A stretch of 64,000 nucleotides of DNA from an uncultured Solirubrobacteraceae bacterium (GTDB lineage Bacteria > Actinomycetota > Thermoleophilia > Solirubrobacterales > Solirubrobacteraceae): positions 1 to 64,000 of the forward strand of contig CADCVR010000053.1 in the NCBI GenBank assembly GCA_902806205.1, given 5' to 3'. The notes below the pieces were generated by a model. That model searched no databases. It was not told the DNA's origin and saw only the letters and a program-made list of their open reading frames with translations. Of this stretch, positions 51,383 to 59,439 are shown in pieces. The number at the start of each line of letters is the position of its first letter. Within the stretch, counting starts at the first letter, position 1. A program made the position numbers and the translations under genes.

Positions 51383-52816
51383 TCAGCGTGCCGCGCGCCG
51401 GACGCGGACCGTCCGGGTGGCGCTGCTGCGGTAGCCCGAGCGCCTGGCGACCGCGGAGGCCTTTCCTCGTGCGAGCAGCGCGCAGAGCACGACGCGGCCG
51501 TTCGTGGCGGTCCGGCCGCGGCGGCCGGCGAAGCGGACCGCGGCGCCGCGGACCGGCCTGCCGGCGGCGCGGACGCTGAACGTCACACAGGTCCGGCCCG
51601 ATCGGCGCACCCTCCGCAGGACGCCGAGGTGCAGCCGGGGTGTGGCCTTGCCCCGTCCCGGGGCGGCGAACGTCGCGGTCTGCTCGACCGTCATCGCCTC
51701 GGGCCCCCTGCCCGGCGTGTTGGTGCACTTGAAGGCGCCGGCCGGCCGGGCGAACACCTGGCCCACGCAGGAGGCGAGGGCCATCTGGCCGTAGGCGTTG
51801 GGGTGGAAGGCCTCCTGCAGGTCGCCCTGCAGAACGACGCTCGCGCCGAGGAAGCGCCCCCATTCGCTCGCGACCGGTGACGGCGGGTGGAGCGGATCGG
51901 CCAGCGCGGTGGTCCGGGCGCAGAGCTCCCTGCCCTGGAAGGCGTCGCCGAGGTCGAGCAGCTCGACACCGCGGTTGATCGCCGCGGTCTTGACCACCCC
52001 GCCGATCTGCTGCGAGGCGCTGTCGCGGCCCCAGGTGAGGTCGGCGTCCAGAAACGGGCAGACGTTCGCCCGGACCGGGTCGTTCTCGGTGTAGCGCGTT
52101 TCGCCCGCCCGCGGGACGACGCTCGGGTACGTCTGCAGGATGAGGCGGTAATCGCCTGGTTCGTAGCCCGCCTGGGCCATCACCGCACGTACCTCGTCGA
52201 TCGCCTTCTCGACGTCGGCGATGACCCTGGGCTTGGCGGCGTCGAGTTTGGCCTGCTCGGTCTCGTTGCACGGCGTGCTCCTGGTGGCGTACGCCCGCAG
52301 GCAGGCGGCGACGATGCTCGCGAAGCCCAGGTCGTTGCCGCCGACCGAGATCTGCACGAGCCGGACGTCCTTGGCCTTGGCGACGGCGAGCAGCTGGTCG
52401 GCCTGGGGCTGCTCGCCGTTCTGACCGATGCCACCGCTCGCCGCGCGAAAGATGTTCCTGGTCACGCCGCCGGAGCAGGCGAGGTTGACGCGCTCGGCGA
52501 CCGGCAGCGACGCCGTGAGGATCTCCGCCACGTCGGAGCGGTGGCACCCGTTGACGTCGGTGCCGCCGACGTAGACCTTCCCCTTGTCGACAGAGCACAA
52601 CCGACCGCCCGTACACGCGCGGTCGGTGCCGTCGTTGCCGGGCGCCACGGAGAAGCTGTTGCCCTGCCAGCGCCCCGCCTCTCCGGAGATGTAGGAGTCC
52701 CCGAGCGCGACGGCGGTGGTGGGCCCGGTGCCGGGGCCCCCGAACGCGGGGCTCGGCGCGGCGCCGCAGAGCACGCCGCACAGGACGACGGGGAGCAGGC
52801 GCCGGAGGGGCAGCAT
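51383..52816 (-). CDS. Secreted SGNH/GDSL esterase
   Basis: The protein is 477 residues from ATG 52816. A signal peptide (PLRRLLPVVLCGVLCGAAPSPA) is followed by block I AVALGDSYISGEAGRW with the nucleophile Ser, block III ISVGGNDLGF (Asn), and block V FHPNAYGQM (catalytic His) near residue 348. Many Cys residues suggest disulfides, as in Streptomyces secreted esterases. The last 80 residues form a small Ig/CarDB-like basic domain (RRSGRTCVTFSVRAAGRPV). It should hydrolyse esters or lipids outside the cell. Confidence 0.88.
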   Translation of the reverse strand: MLPLRRLLPVVLCGVLCGAAPSPAFGGPGTGPTTAVALGDSYISGEAGRWQGNSFSVAPGNDGTDRACTGGRLCSVDKGKVYVGGTDVNGCHRSDVAEILTASLPVAERVNLACSGGVTRNIFRAASGGIGQNGEQPQADQLLAVAKAKDVRLVQISVGGNDLGFASIVAACLRAYATRSTPCNETEQAKLDAAKPRVIADVEKAIDEVRAVMAQAGYEPGDYRLILQTYPSVVPRAGETRYTENDPVRANVCPFLDADLTWGRDSASQQIGGVVKTAAINRGVELLDLGDAFQGRELCARTTALADPLHPPSPVASEWGRFLGASVVLQGDLQEAFHPNAYGQMALASCVGQVFARPAGAFKCTNTPGRGPEAMTVEQTATFAAPGRGKATPRLHLGVLRRVRRSGRTCVTFSVRAAGRPVRGAAVRFAGRRGRTATNGRVVLCALLARGKASAVARRSGYRSSATRTVRVRRAAR

Positions 52817-52823
52817 CCCCGCG

Positions 52824-52829
52824 ACGGTA
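52824..52829 (-). promoter_or_regulatory. -10-like element of the SGNH esterase
   Basis: TACCGT on the minus strand lies 7 bases before the ATG at 52816. Confidence 0.35.
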
Positions 52830-52897
52830 GCGGCGCCGGGCCCTGTTCGCTCCGGTTCCCGGTCTTTCCGACAGGTGAGGGCGCACGGGTTGGTCAC

Positions 52898-53419
52898 TCA
52901 GATCACCGGCCCAGGGCCCGAGGACTCGGGTGAACGGTGGGCCGGCGTCCCGGCCACCTCCGCGCCCGCAGGCACGTCGCGGGTGCAGACGGACTGCGCG
53001 AGCACCGTGGCCCCGGCGCCGACCGTGACGCCGCGGAGGACGGCGACCCGCGGGCCGAGCAGCGCGCCGGCCGCGAGCCGGACGGGTGCGGCGCGGTGAC
53101 CCTGCTCCCGGATCGGGCGCTCGACGTCCTCGACGACCAAGTCGGCGTCGATCAGCACGCACTCCGAGCCGAGCCGCGCGCCGGCTTCCACGGTGATCGC
53201 CTGCTGCGCCACGAGCCGGCAGCCCTCGTCGAGCGTGCCCTCGACGACGATGACCGCGCCGGGAGCCGCGCGCAGCACGCAGCGGTCACCGACCACCGCG
53301 GCCGGGCCGAGGACTATGCGCCCGCCGCCCCCGGCCGCGAGCACGACCCCGCGGCCGACCCGTGCGCCCCGGGCACGTTCGACCCCCCGGAGCCTCTGGA
53401 AGAATCCACGCACCCGCAC
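52898..53419 (-). CDS. Left-handed beta-helix (hexapeptide-repeat) acetyltransferase-like protein
   Basis: The 173-residue protein has imperfect [LIV]-G-x4 hexapeptides, for example IVLGPAAVVGDRCVL, VEGTLDEGCRLVA and GALLGPRVAVLRGVTVGAGATVLA, ending in AEVAGTPAH, the usual tail of LpxA-fold acyltransferases. A catalytic His is not obvious, and the N-terminus is unusually Gly/Arg-rich, so it may be a divergent or structural member. Start GTG 53419 (a second in-frame GTG is 6 bases on). It lies just upstream of the SGNH esterase on the same strand and could act in surface-polysaccharide modification. Confidence 0.75.
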   Translation of the reverse strand: MRVRGFFQRLRGVERARGARVGRGVVLAAGGGGRIVLGPAAVVGDRCVLRAAPGAVIVVEGTLDEGCRLVAQQAITVEAGARLGSECVLIDADLVVEDVERPIREQGHRAAPVRLAAGALLGPRVAVLRGVTVGAGATVLAQSVCTRDVPAGAEVAGTPAHRSPESSGPGPVI

Positions 53420-53458
53420 GCGGCTATCGATCGACGGATCCCTCGGCGTCGCGGCGCC

Positions 53459-54127
53459 TCACGCGCGCCGTCGCTCGGATGCCCGTCGCCACGCCTCGCG
53501 CACCCACATGCGCCTCCAGTCCAGCGCGCAACGGATCTCGGCGCGGCGCGAAGGGTTCGGTGGCGTGCGCGCGCTCGGGAGGCGCACCGCGTCAAGCGCC
53601 CGTGCCGCCCGGTCGGCGATCTCGAGCTGGCCGAGCGCCGTGGGGTGGACGGCGTCGGGAAGCATCCAGCGCGGACCTCGGAGATCGTCGAGCGCCACCA
53701 CCGTCGCGCCGACCGCGGCGGCCGCCGCGCGGATCGAGGCGTTCGCCGTGCCGACCTTCGCACCGGCGCGCGGTCGTCCCAGATCACGCGGAAGCGTCAG
53801 CAGCAGCAGGCGGTCGCAGCGGGTCGCCAGGCCCTCGGCGGCCCCGCGTACGTCGCGGTCGTAGGCCGCGAGGTCGAAGTCGCGGTCGCGGACGTCGTTG
53901 ACGCCGATGTAGAGCACGCCGGTGTCGTACGACCGCCGCACCCGTGCCAGCTGGTCGGCGAGCACGTCGGGCGCGCGGGCGCCGCACGCCGCGTAGTTCG
54001 TGTAGGGCAGGTCCAGCGCCTGGGCGAGCCAGAGCGCCCACGAGCGCCCGTCGACGCCGAGGACGATCCCGCCCTCGCCGTAGGTGATGGAGTCGCCGAG
54101 GGCGACGAGTCCGGAGCGCTCGCTCAT
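53459..54127 (-). CDS. Cytoplasmic SGNH/GDSL hydrolase
   Basis: The 222-residue protein has no signal peptide. Block I is LVALGDSITYGEGG with the nucleophile Ser, block III is LYIGVNDV (Asn), and block V is DAVHPTALGQ with the Asp/His pair near residue 165. It resembles small GDSL lipases/esterases. ATG start. It precedes the hexapeptide protein on the same strand with about 40 bases between, so the three downstream minus-strand genes may form one unit. Confidence 0.85.
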   Translation of the reverse strand: MSERSGLVALGDSITYGEGGIVLGVDGRSWALWLAQALDLPYTNYAACGARAPDVLADQLARVRRSYDTGVLYIGVNDVRDRDFDLAAYDRDVRGAAEGLATRCDRLLLLTLPRDLGRPRAGAKVGTANASIRAAAAAVGATVVALDDLRGPRWMLPDAVHPTALGQLEIADRAARALDAVRLPSARTPPNPSRRAEIRCALDWRRMWVREAWRRASERRRA

Positions 54128-54225
54128 CCGGTCAGGATTGTCGCGGACGCGACGCCCCCGGGGCTCAGCGGCGGGCGTGAGCGGGCCCCGGAGCAGCCGA
54201 GTCGCGCGTCACCGCGCCCGGCCGC

Positions 54226-54307
54226 GGCGGCGTGTGCTTCGTTGCACGCCATAGGTGGATTGGAGCACACGCCGCCACGATCCGCCGAGCACACGCCGCC
54301 ATCATCC
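54226..54307. repeat. Three copies of a GAGCACACGCCGCCA-type repeat
   Basis: Two direct copies (54263-54283 and 54287-54307, 19 of 21 identical, 24 bases apart) and one inverted 13-base copy (54226-54238) lie between malQ and the SGNH hydrolase gene. The inverted copy can pair with either direct copy to form a stem. The second direct copy overlaps the malQ stop. Confidence 0.55.
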
Positions 54308-55534
54308 CGCCAGCCGCCTCGCCTCCTGCGTCGCCGCACGCAGCCGCTGCGCGTGCCCGGCGGTGAGCTGGCCGGGCTCGAGCTTCCAGCGCCACGACCG
54401 GCCCTTCGTCCCCGGCACGTTCATCCGCGCCTGCGAGCCCAGCCCGAGCACGTCCTGGGCGGCGAGCATCGCGACCGGGCACGGCGAGGCGAACGCCAGG
54501 CGGATGAGCGCCCAGGAGGGCTCCTCCTCCTCGATCCCGGCCGCGGCCAGCGCCGCGTCGAGCGCCGCGCGCTGCTCGCCGGACGCGTCGGCGAACCAGC
54601 CTGCCGCGGTGTCCGTGTCGTGGGTGGAGACGTAGATCCAGCGGTCTGAGGTGTGGTTCTCCGGCCGGTGCGGGCCGTCCGGGTCGTCCGGATCGAAGCC
54701 GAACAGGGTCACGAGCATCCCGGGAAAGCCGAGCCGCCGGCGTAACCGGGTGACGGGCTCGGTGATGAGCCCGAGATCTTCCGCGATGACTTCGAGCGTG
54801 CCGAGCTCGCGGGCGGCCGCGTCGAAGACCGCACGTCCCGGACCGCGCCGCCAGCGGCCGTCGACCGCGGTCTCCGCCTCGCTCGGCACCGCCCAGTAGG
54901 CGACGAACGCCCGGAAGTGGTCGATGCGGGTGACGTCGAAGAGGTCGAACGTGCGGCGCAGGCGCTCGGTCCACCAGCGGTACCCGCGGCGCTGCAGCGC
55001 GGGCCAGTCGTAGAGCGGGTTGCCCCAGAGCTGGCCGTCGGAGGCCAGCGCGTCGGGGGGCGCGCCGGCCTGGCCGTCGTCGAGGAACAGCTCGGGCCAC
55101 GTCTGGTGGTCCGCGCCTCCCGGCGCGACGTAGATCGGCACGTCGCCGACGAGCCGCACGCCCCGCGACTCGGCGTGGTCGCGCAATGCCGCCCACTCGC
55201 GGTCGAAGCGCACCTGGTCCGCGACGGCGCCAGGACCAGCGTGGCGTTCCCACCCCTCGATCCAGTAGGCGTGCTGCCGGCGGAACGCGGCGACCTCCGA
55301 CGGCTCGACGGGCGCGTCGGGCACGGCCAGGAGCCCGTTCCAGGCGGCGAAGGCGCTCGCGGCCTTGTAGGGCGAGCGGTGCTCGTCGGGCGGCCCGAGC
55401 GGCAGGATCTGCCAGTAGGTCTGTCCCGCCTCGGCCAGCCAGTCCACGAAGGCGTGAGCCGACGGGCCCAAGCGTCCGTCGGGCAGGGCGGTGAGGTGAA
55501 GCTGCACGCCGGAGGCGCGGGACACGGAAGGCAT
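54302..55534 (-). CDS. malQ: 4-alpha-glucanotransferase
   Basis: The 410-residue GH77 enzyme has YWQILPLGPP and SPYKAASAFA near the N-terminus, nucleophile Asp in VTRIDHFRAF near residue 210, acid/base Glu in VIAEDLGLIT near residue 258, and third Asp in STHDTDT near residue 310. It is about 80-100 residues shorter than E. coli-type MalQ but has all catalytic parts. It disproportionates malto-oligosaccharides, feeding the adjacent GlgE/TreS glucan genes. GGAGGAG precedes the ATG. Confidence 0.9.
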   Translation of the reverse strand: MPSVSRASGVQLHLTALPDGRLGPSAHAFVDWLAEAGQTYWQILPLGPPDEHRSPYKAASAFAAWNGLLAVPDAPVEPSEVAAFRRQHAYWIEGWERHAGPGAVADQVRFDREWAALRDHAESRGVRLVGDVPIYVAPGGADHQTWPELFLDDGQAGAPPDALASDGQLWGNPLYDWPALQRRGYRWWTERLRRTFDLFDVTRIDHFRAFVAYWAVPSEAETAVDGRWRRGPGRAVFDAAARELGTLEVIAEDLGLITEPVTRLRRRLGFPGMLVTLFGFDPDDPDGPHRPENHTSDRWIYVSTHDTDTAAGWFADASGEQRAALDAALAAAGIEEEEPSWALIRLAFASPCPVAMLAAQDVLGLGSQARMNVPGTKGRSWRWKLEPGQLTAGHAQRLRAATQEARRLAG

Positions 55535-55570
55535 CGGAGCTCCTCCTGCCCGTCCACGGGAAGCGCCTCA

Positions 55571-55580
55571 CACGATCGTG
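55571..55580. promoter_or_regulatory. Short palindrome between divergent malQ and glgE
   Basis: CACGATCGTG is a perfect 10-bp palindrome in the 142-base divergent region; a similar ATCGTGCGTCA follows near 55625. Possible regulator site, weak evidence. Confidence 0.2.
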
Positions 55581-55676
55581 ACGCCGGTCCACCGTCTCAG
55601 CGGCTCTGACGACGGAGCACCCTTGATCACGGGATCGTGCGTCATCGAGCCGCCAAGTGGATAAGGCTCAAGGTCG

Positions 55677-57575
55677 ATGCCTGCCCCCGACTCCCGCCGA
55701 CCGCCTGCGCGGATCCTGATCGAGCGCCCTCGGCCCAGCGTCGACTGCGGGCGTTATCCCGCCAAGGCGTGCGTGGGTGACGAGGTGCCCGTCAGCGCGG
55801 ACGTCCTGCGCGACGGCCACGAGGTGCTGCGGGCCGTCGTGCGCTTCCGCGCTCCGGGGGAGAAGGGCTGGGCCGAGGCGCCGCTGGCACCCTACGACGC
55901 CCACGCCGGCGGCAACGGCTTCGAGGGCGCGTTCCCGGTCGACCGGCAGGGGCGCTGGAGCTTCGTCTTCGAGGCGTGGGCCGACACGTTCGGTTCCTGG
56001 CGAACGGAGGTGACGCGCAAGCTCGACGCTCAGCAGGAGGATCTTTCGAGCGAGCTGCTCGAGGGCAGGGCGATCGTCGAGAGCACCGTCGCGCGCGCCA
56101 AGGGCGCCGATCGCAAGCGCCTGACCGTCGCGCTGACCGAGTGGACGCTCGACGAGGCGATCTCGGTCGACGTCGCCCAGGCCGTCATGCGCTGGCCCGA
56201 CCGCTCCCAGGCGACGCGCTCGGACGTCCTCGAGATGGAGGTCGACCGCGCGCGCGCCCGCTACGGCGCCTGGTACGAGCTCTTCCCCCGCTCCTGGGGC
56301 GGTCTGAAGGGCACCACCGCCGTGGTTCCGCAGCTCGCGGCGCTCGGCTTCGACGTCCTCTACCTGCCGCCGATCCACCCCATCGGCGTCAAGAACCGCA
56401 AGGGCCGCAACAACGCGGTGACCGCTGCTGCGAAGGACCCGGGCTCGCCGTGGGCGATCGGCTCGCCCGACGGCGGGCACACCGCGATCCACCCCCAGCT
56501 CGGGACCCAGGAGGACTTCGACGCGCTCGTCACGGCCTGCGGCGAGCACGGGATGGACCTCGCGCTGGACTTCGCGATCCAGTGCTCGGCCGACCACCCG
56601 TGGCTGGCCGAGCACCCCGACTGGTTCTCCCAGCGCCCCGACGGGACGCTGAAGTACGCCGAGAACCCGCCGAAGAAGTACCAGGACATCTACAACGTCA
56701 ACTGGGACACCGACGACTGGCGCGGCCTCTGGCAGGCGCTTCTGGAGGTCGTGCAGCACTGGGTGGGCAAGGGCGTCCGCGTCTTCCGCGTCGACAACCC
56801 GCACACGAAGCCCTTCGGCTTCTGGGAGTGGCTCATCAAGGAGATCCGCGACGAGCAACCCGACGTGGTGTTCCTCGCCGAAGCGTTCACCAAGGCGGCG
56901 GTCATGCGGGCGCTGGCGAAGATCGGCTTCAGCCAGAGCTACACGTACTTCACCTGGAAGACCTCCCGCCAGGAGCTCACCGACTACGTCGTGGAGCTTG
57001 CCACGAGCGGCATGCAGGACTACTACCGCCCGAACTTCTTCGCCAACACGCCGGACATCCTGGGGGAGGATCTCCAGCACGGCGGGCCCCCGGCCTTTCA
57101 CGCGCGCCTCGTGCTCGCCGCGACGCTCTCGCCGACCTACGGCATCTACTCGGGCTTCGAGCGCTTCGAGAACGTGCCGGTCAAGCCGGGCTCGGAGGAG
57201 TACCTCGACTCGGAGAAGTACGAGGCCAAGGAGCGCCGCCTCGACGGTCCGCTGCTGCCCGTCGTCCACAAGCTCAACACGCTCCGCCGCGCGCACCCTG
57301 CGCTGCAGCAGCTGGCCGACGTCCGCTTCCTCGGCACGGAGAACGACCAGCTCATCGCCTACCTCAAGCGCCACGGCGGCGATACGGTCATCACGGTGGT
57401 CAACCTCGACCCGTTCGCCGTGCACGAAGGGATCGCCGAGGTGCCCTACGAGAGCGGGCTGCCGGCCACCTACGAGGTCCGCGACGGCCTCACCGGCGAG
57501 CAGTTCACCTGGTACGTCGGGCGCAACTTCGTCCGTCTGAACCCGGGTGGTGCCCACGTCCTCGAGGTTCTCTGA
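55677..57575 (+). CDS. glgE: Maltosyltransferase GlgE (maltose-1-phosphate dependent)
   Basis: The 632-residue protein has an N-terminal beta-sandwich domain, then a GH13_3 barrel. The entry motif YELFPRSWGGLKG is near residue 200, IHPIGVKNRKGRNN near residue 232, nucleophile Asp in VFRVDNPHTKPFGFWEW near residue 376, acid/base Glu in VFLAEAFTK near residue 402, and YGIYSGFE with EEYLDSEKYE near residue 490-510. GlgE transfers maltose from maltose 1-phosphate to growing alpha-1,4-glucan. With treS, maltokinase and glgB downstream this completes the GlgE pathway. Confidence 0.95.
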   Translation: MPAPDSRRPPARILIERPRPSVDCGRYPAKACVGDEVPVSADVLRDGHEVLRAVVRFRAPGEKGWAEAPLAPYDAHAGGNGFEGAFPVDRQGRWSFVFEAWADTFGSWRTEVTRKLDAQQEDLSSELLEGRAIVESTVARAKGADRKRLTVALTEWTLDEAISVDVAQAVMRWPDRSQATRSDVLEMEVDRARARYGAWYELFPRSWGGLKGTTAVVPQLAALGFDVLYLPPIHPIGVKNRKGRNNAVTAAAKDPGSPWAIGSPDGGHTAIHPQLGTQEDFDALVTACGEHGMDLALDFAIQCSADHPWLAEHPDWFSQRPDGTLKYAENPPKKYQDIYNVNWDTDDWRGLWQALLEVVQHWVGKGVRVFRVDNPHTKPFGFWEWLIKEIRDEQPDVVFLAEAFTKAAVMRALAKIGFSQSYTYFTWKTSRQELTDYVVELATSGMQDYYRPNFFANTPDILGEDLQHGGPPAFHARLVLAATLSPTYGIYSGFERFENVPVKPGSEEYLDSEKYEAKERRLDGPLLPVVHKLNTLRRAHPALQQLADVRFLGTENDQLIAYLKRHGGDTVITVVNLDPFAVHEGIAEVPYESGLPATYEVRDGLTGEQFTWYVGRNFVRLNPGGAHVLEVL

Positions 57576-57619
57576 AAGACCGGTGACGCCGAGGCCGGCC
57601 TGCCTGCGCGCGGCCGGCC

Positions 57620-58828
57620 TCAGCCGCCGACCTGCACGCCGTGCACGCCGCCGCGACCGGCGCGCCCGGGGGATCGTCGGGGAACGGCGATCGCCACGGC
57701 GATCGCGCCGACGACGAGCGTGGCCTGCAGTACGACCATCAGCGCACGCGTGCCGCCCTCCGGATCCTGGACGGCGCCCGTGAGCATGCCGGCGAGGACG
57801 CCGCCGACGAGGCCCGCCAGACGGCAGTCGCCGGCGTAGGCCTCCGGGGAGACGCGGGCGAACGAGCGGCCGAGCACCGCGCCGACGACGCCCAGGACGG
57901 CCCCCTGCAGCAGCGACTCGTGGCCGGTCAGCCCGCCGAGGTCCTTCAGCGCGACGTAGAGGACGGCCCCCAGGCCACCCGCGACCGCGCCGCCGCCGAG
58001 CCCGAGGAGCAGGGGGCCCAGGACGCCTCCGTCGCGGCTCGCGCGCCGGATCACCACCGCACCGGCGAAGACGGCGAACCCCACGACGAGGGCCCAGATG
58101 ACGGCGCGCTCGGGCGCGAGGTACTGCAGGCGTTCGCCGGCGCCGGCGAGGCGGTCGGCGAACGCACTCGGCGACGCGAACGCGGGACGCGCCGCCTTGA
58201 GTTCGGCGGTGGCCAGCGCCGCGACGTAGGCGGCAAGCGCCCCGGCCGCGACCATCGCACCCCCCGCGGCGACGAGGCGCCGGGCCGGCTCGGAGCTGCG
58301 GGGGATCGCCGGGCGCTCGTCGTCCTGCAGTCGGCGCCGTTCGTGTTCGATGGTGGACTCGCCCAGCACGCTGCGCAGTCGTCGGCACAGCACCTCGACG
58401 TCGTAGTCCCACCGCGTGTCGGTCAGCTCGGCGGCGTTGCGGCGCGAGAGCGCGCGCAGGCCTTCGGGGAGCTCGTCTTCACCGGGCATCCGCGCGCCGT
58501 CGACGAGCACGGGGATCACGTGCACGTCTTGGCGCTGGAGTGCACGCTCGATCTCGAGGCGCACGAGGTCGTCCGCATTGTCCAGGCGGCGACGACCGTC
58601 GGCGGTCGTGGCGCTCGCCCAGCGCGGGCCGATCACGGCGATGCAGACCTCGCAGGCGTCCATGACGCGCTCGATGTGCTCGACGTAGTCGACGCCGGGC
58701 TCGATCGCGACGTCGCGGAACACCCGCTCCTCGCCGAAGCGGTCGGCCACGTCGCCGTGGAGTTGGCGGGCCCAGCCCGCGGAGTCCGATCGCCGGTAGT
58801 TGATGAAGATGCGGGCGCTGCTGGTCAT
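57620..58828 (-). CDS. TIR-domain protein with multi-helix membrane domain
   Basis: In this 402-residue protein residues 4-150 are a bacterial TIR domain: RIFINYRRSDSAGWARQL, VFRDVAIEPGVDYVE, VCIAVIGPRWA, and DDLVRLEIERAL with a Glu at the place of the NADase catalytic Glu. A charged linker leads to about six transmembrane helices (residues 190-395). Bacterial TIR enzymes cleave NAD or make cyclic ADP-ribose signals in anti-phage immunity. Its ATG overlaps the stop of the DUF4231 gene by four bases, so the two are translationally coupled. They sit on the opposite strand between glgE and treS. Confidence 0.85.
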   Translation of the reverse strand: MTSSARIFINYRRSDSAGWARQLHGDVADRFGEERVFRDVAIEPGVDYVEHIERVMDACEVCIAVIGPRWASATTADGRRRLDNADDLVRLEIERALQRQDVHVIPVLVDGARMPGEDELPEGLRALSRRNAAELTDTRWDYDVEVLCRRLRSVLGESTIEHERRRLQDDERPAIPRSSEPARRLVAAGGAMVAAGALAAYVAALATAELKAARPAFASPSAFADRLAGAGERLQYLAPERAVIWALVVGFAVFAGAVVIRRASRDGGVLGPLLLGLGGGAVAGGLGAVLYVALKDLGGLTGHESLLQGAVLGVVGAVLGRSFARVSPEAYAGDCRLAGLVGGVLAGMLTGAVQDPEGGTRALMVVLQATLVVGAIAVAIAVPRRSPGRAGRGGVHGVQVGG

Positions 58829-59319
58829 CTCTGGACCCCCGTGCGCTGGATGGTCTCGCGCTGCTCGTTGACCCAGGCCGCGTGCTCCGTCGAGACGCGC
58901 GCCTCGACGCGCTCGGCGAGGACGGCGTCGCGCTCGATGCCGGCGCGGTACGGGCCGGCGTGGGAGAGGTAGAGGAACTTCTCGTGCTTGAGGGCCTCGG
59001 CGGTGGCGCGGTAGCCCGTCCAGTTCTGCTGATACTGAAAGAGCTGCTGCAGCCCCTCGAGCACGACGATCACCGCGCCGAGGCAGCCGGCGACCGCTGC
59101 CTCGGCACCGAGCGCGGCGACGACGGGGATCGAGGCGGCGACGACGAGTTGCAGCACCTTGAGCACGAGAAACCAGCGCTTGCAGTGCGCGCTCGCGTGG
59201 TCGTACCAGGCGAGCTGATCCTCCAGCCGCTCCCAGGCGGCCGAGCCGGGCGGCCCACGGGTCGGACCCGGCGGCGCCAGCGCCCCTGGGATCTGGACCT
59301 CGACCTTTCCTCCTGCCAT
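58825..59319 (-). CDS. DUF4231 (SLATT-type) two-helix membrane protein
   Basis: The protein is 164 residues from ATG 59319, with GAGGAGG upstream. The pattern LAWYDHASAHCKRWFLVLKV, two adjacent transmembrane helices (about residues 48-85), LEGLQQLFQYQQNWTGYRATAE and LKHEKFLYLSHAGPY is that of DUF4231, a member of the SLATT superfamily. SLATT proteins are predicted pore-forming effectors that act with nucleotide-signal or NAD-based defence modules. Here the partner is a TIR protein, read from the same transcript. The C-terminal helix (VEARVSTEHAAWVNEQRE) is typical. Confidence 0.85.
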   Translation of the reverse strand: MAGGKVEVQIPGALAPPGPTRGPPGSAAWERLEDQLAWYDHASAHCKRWFLVLKVLQLVVAASIPVVAALGAEAAVAGCLGAVIVVLEGLQQLFQYQQNWTGYRATAEALKHEKFLYLSHAGPYRAGIERDAVLAERVEARVSTEHAAWVNEQRETIQRTGVQR

Positions 59320-59439
59320 CGGCGACCTCCTCGTGCGAGTCCTACCGCCTCCGCGCTGATTCGTCAAACGCGCAGTTCTCCACAACGGTGCACACCGCAC
59401 ACGAGTGGATCGGCCGCCTGATGGATAGATCAAGACCCT

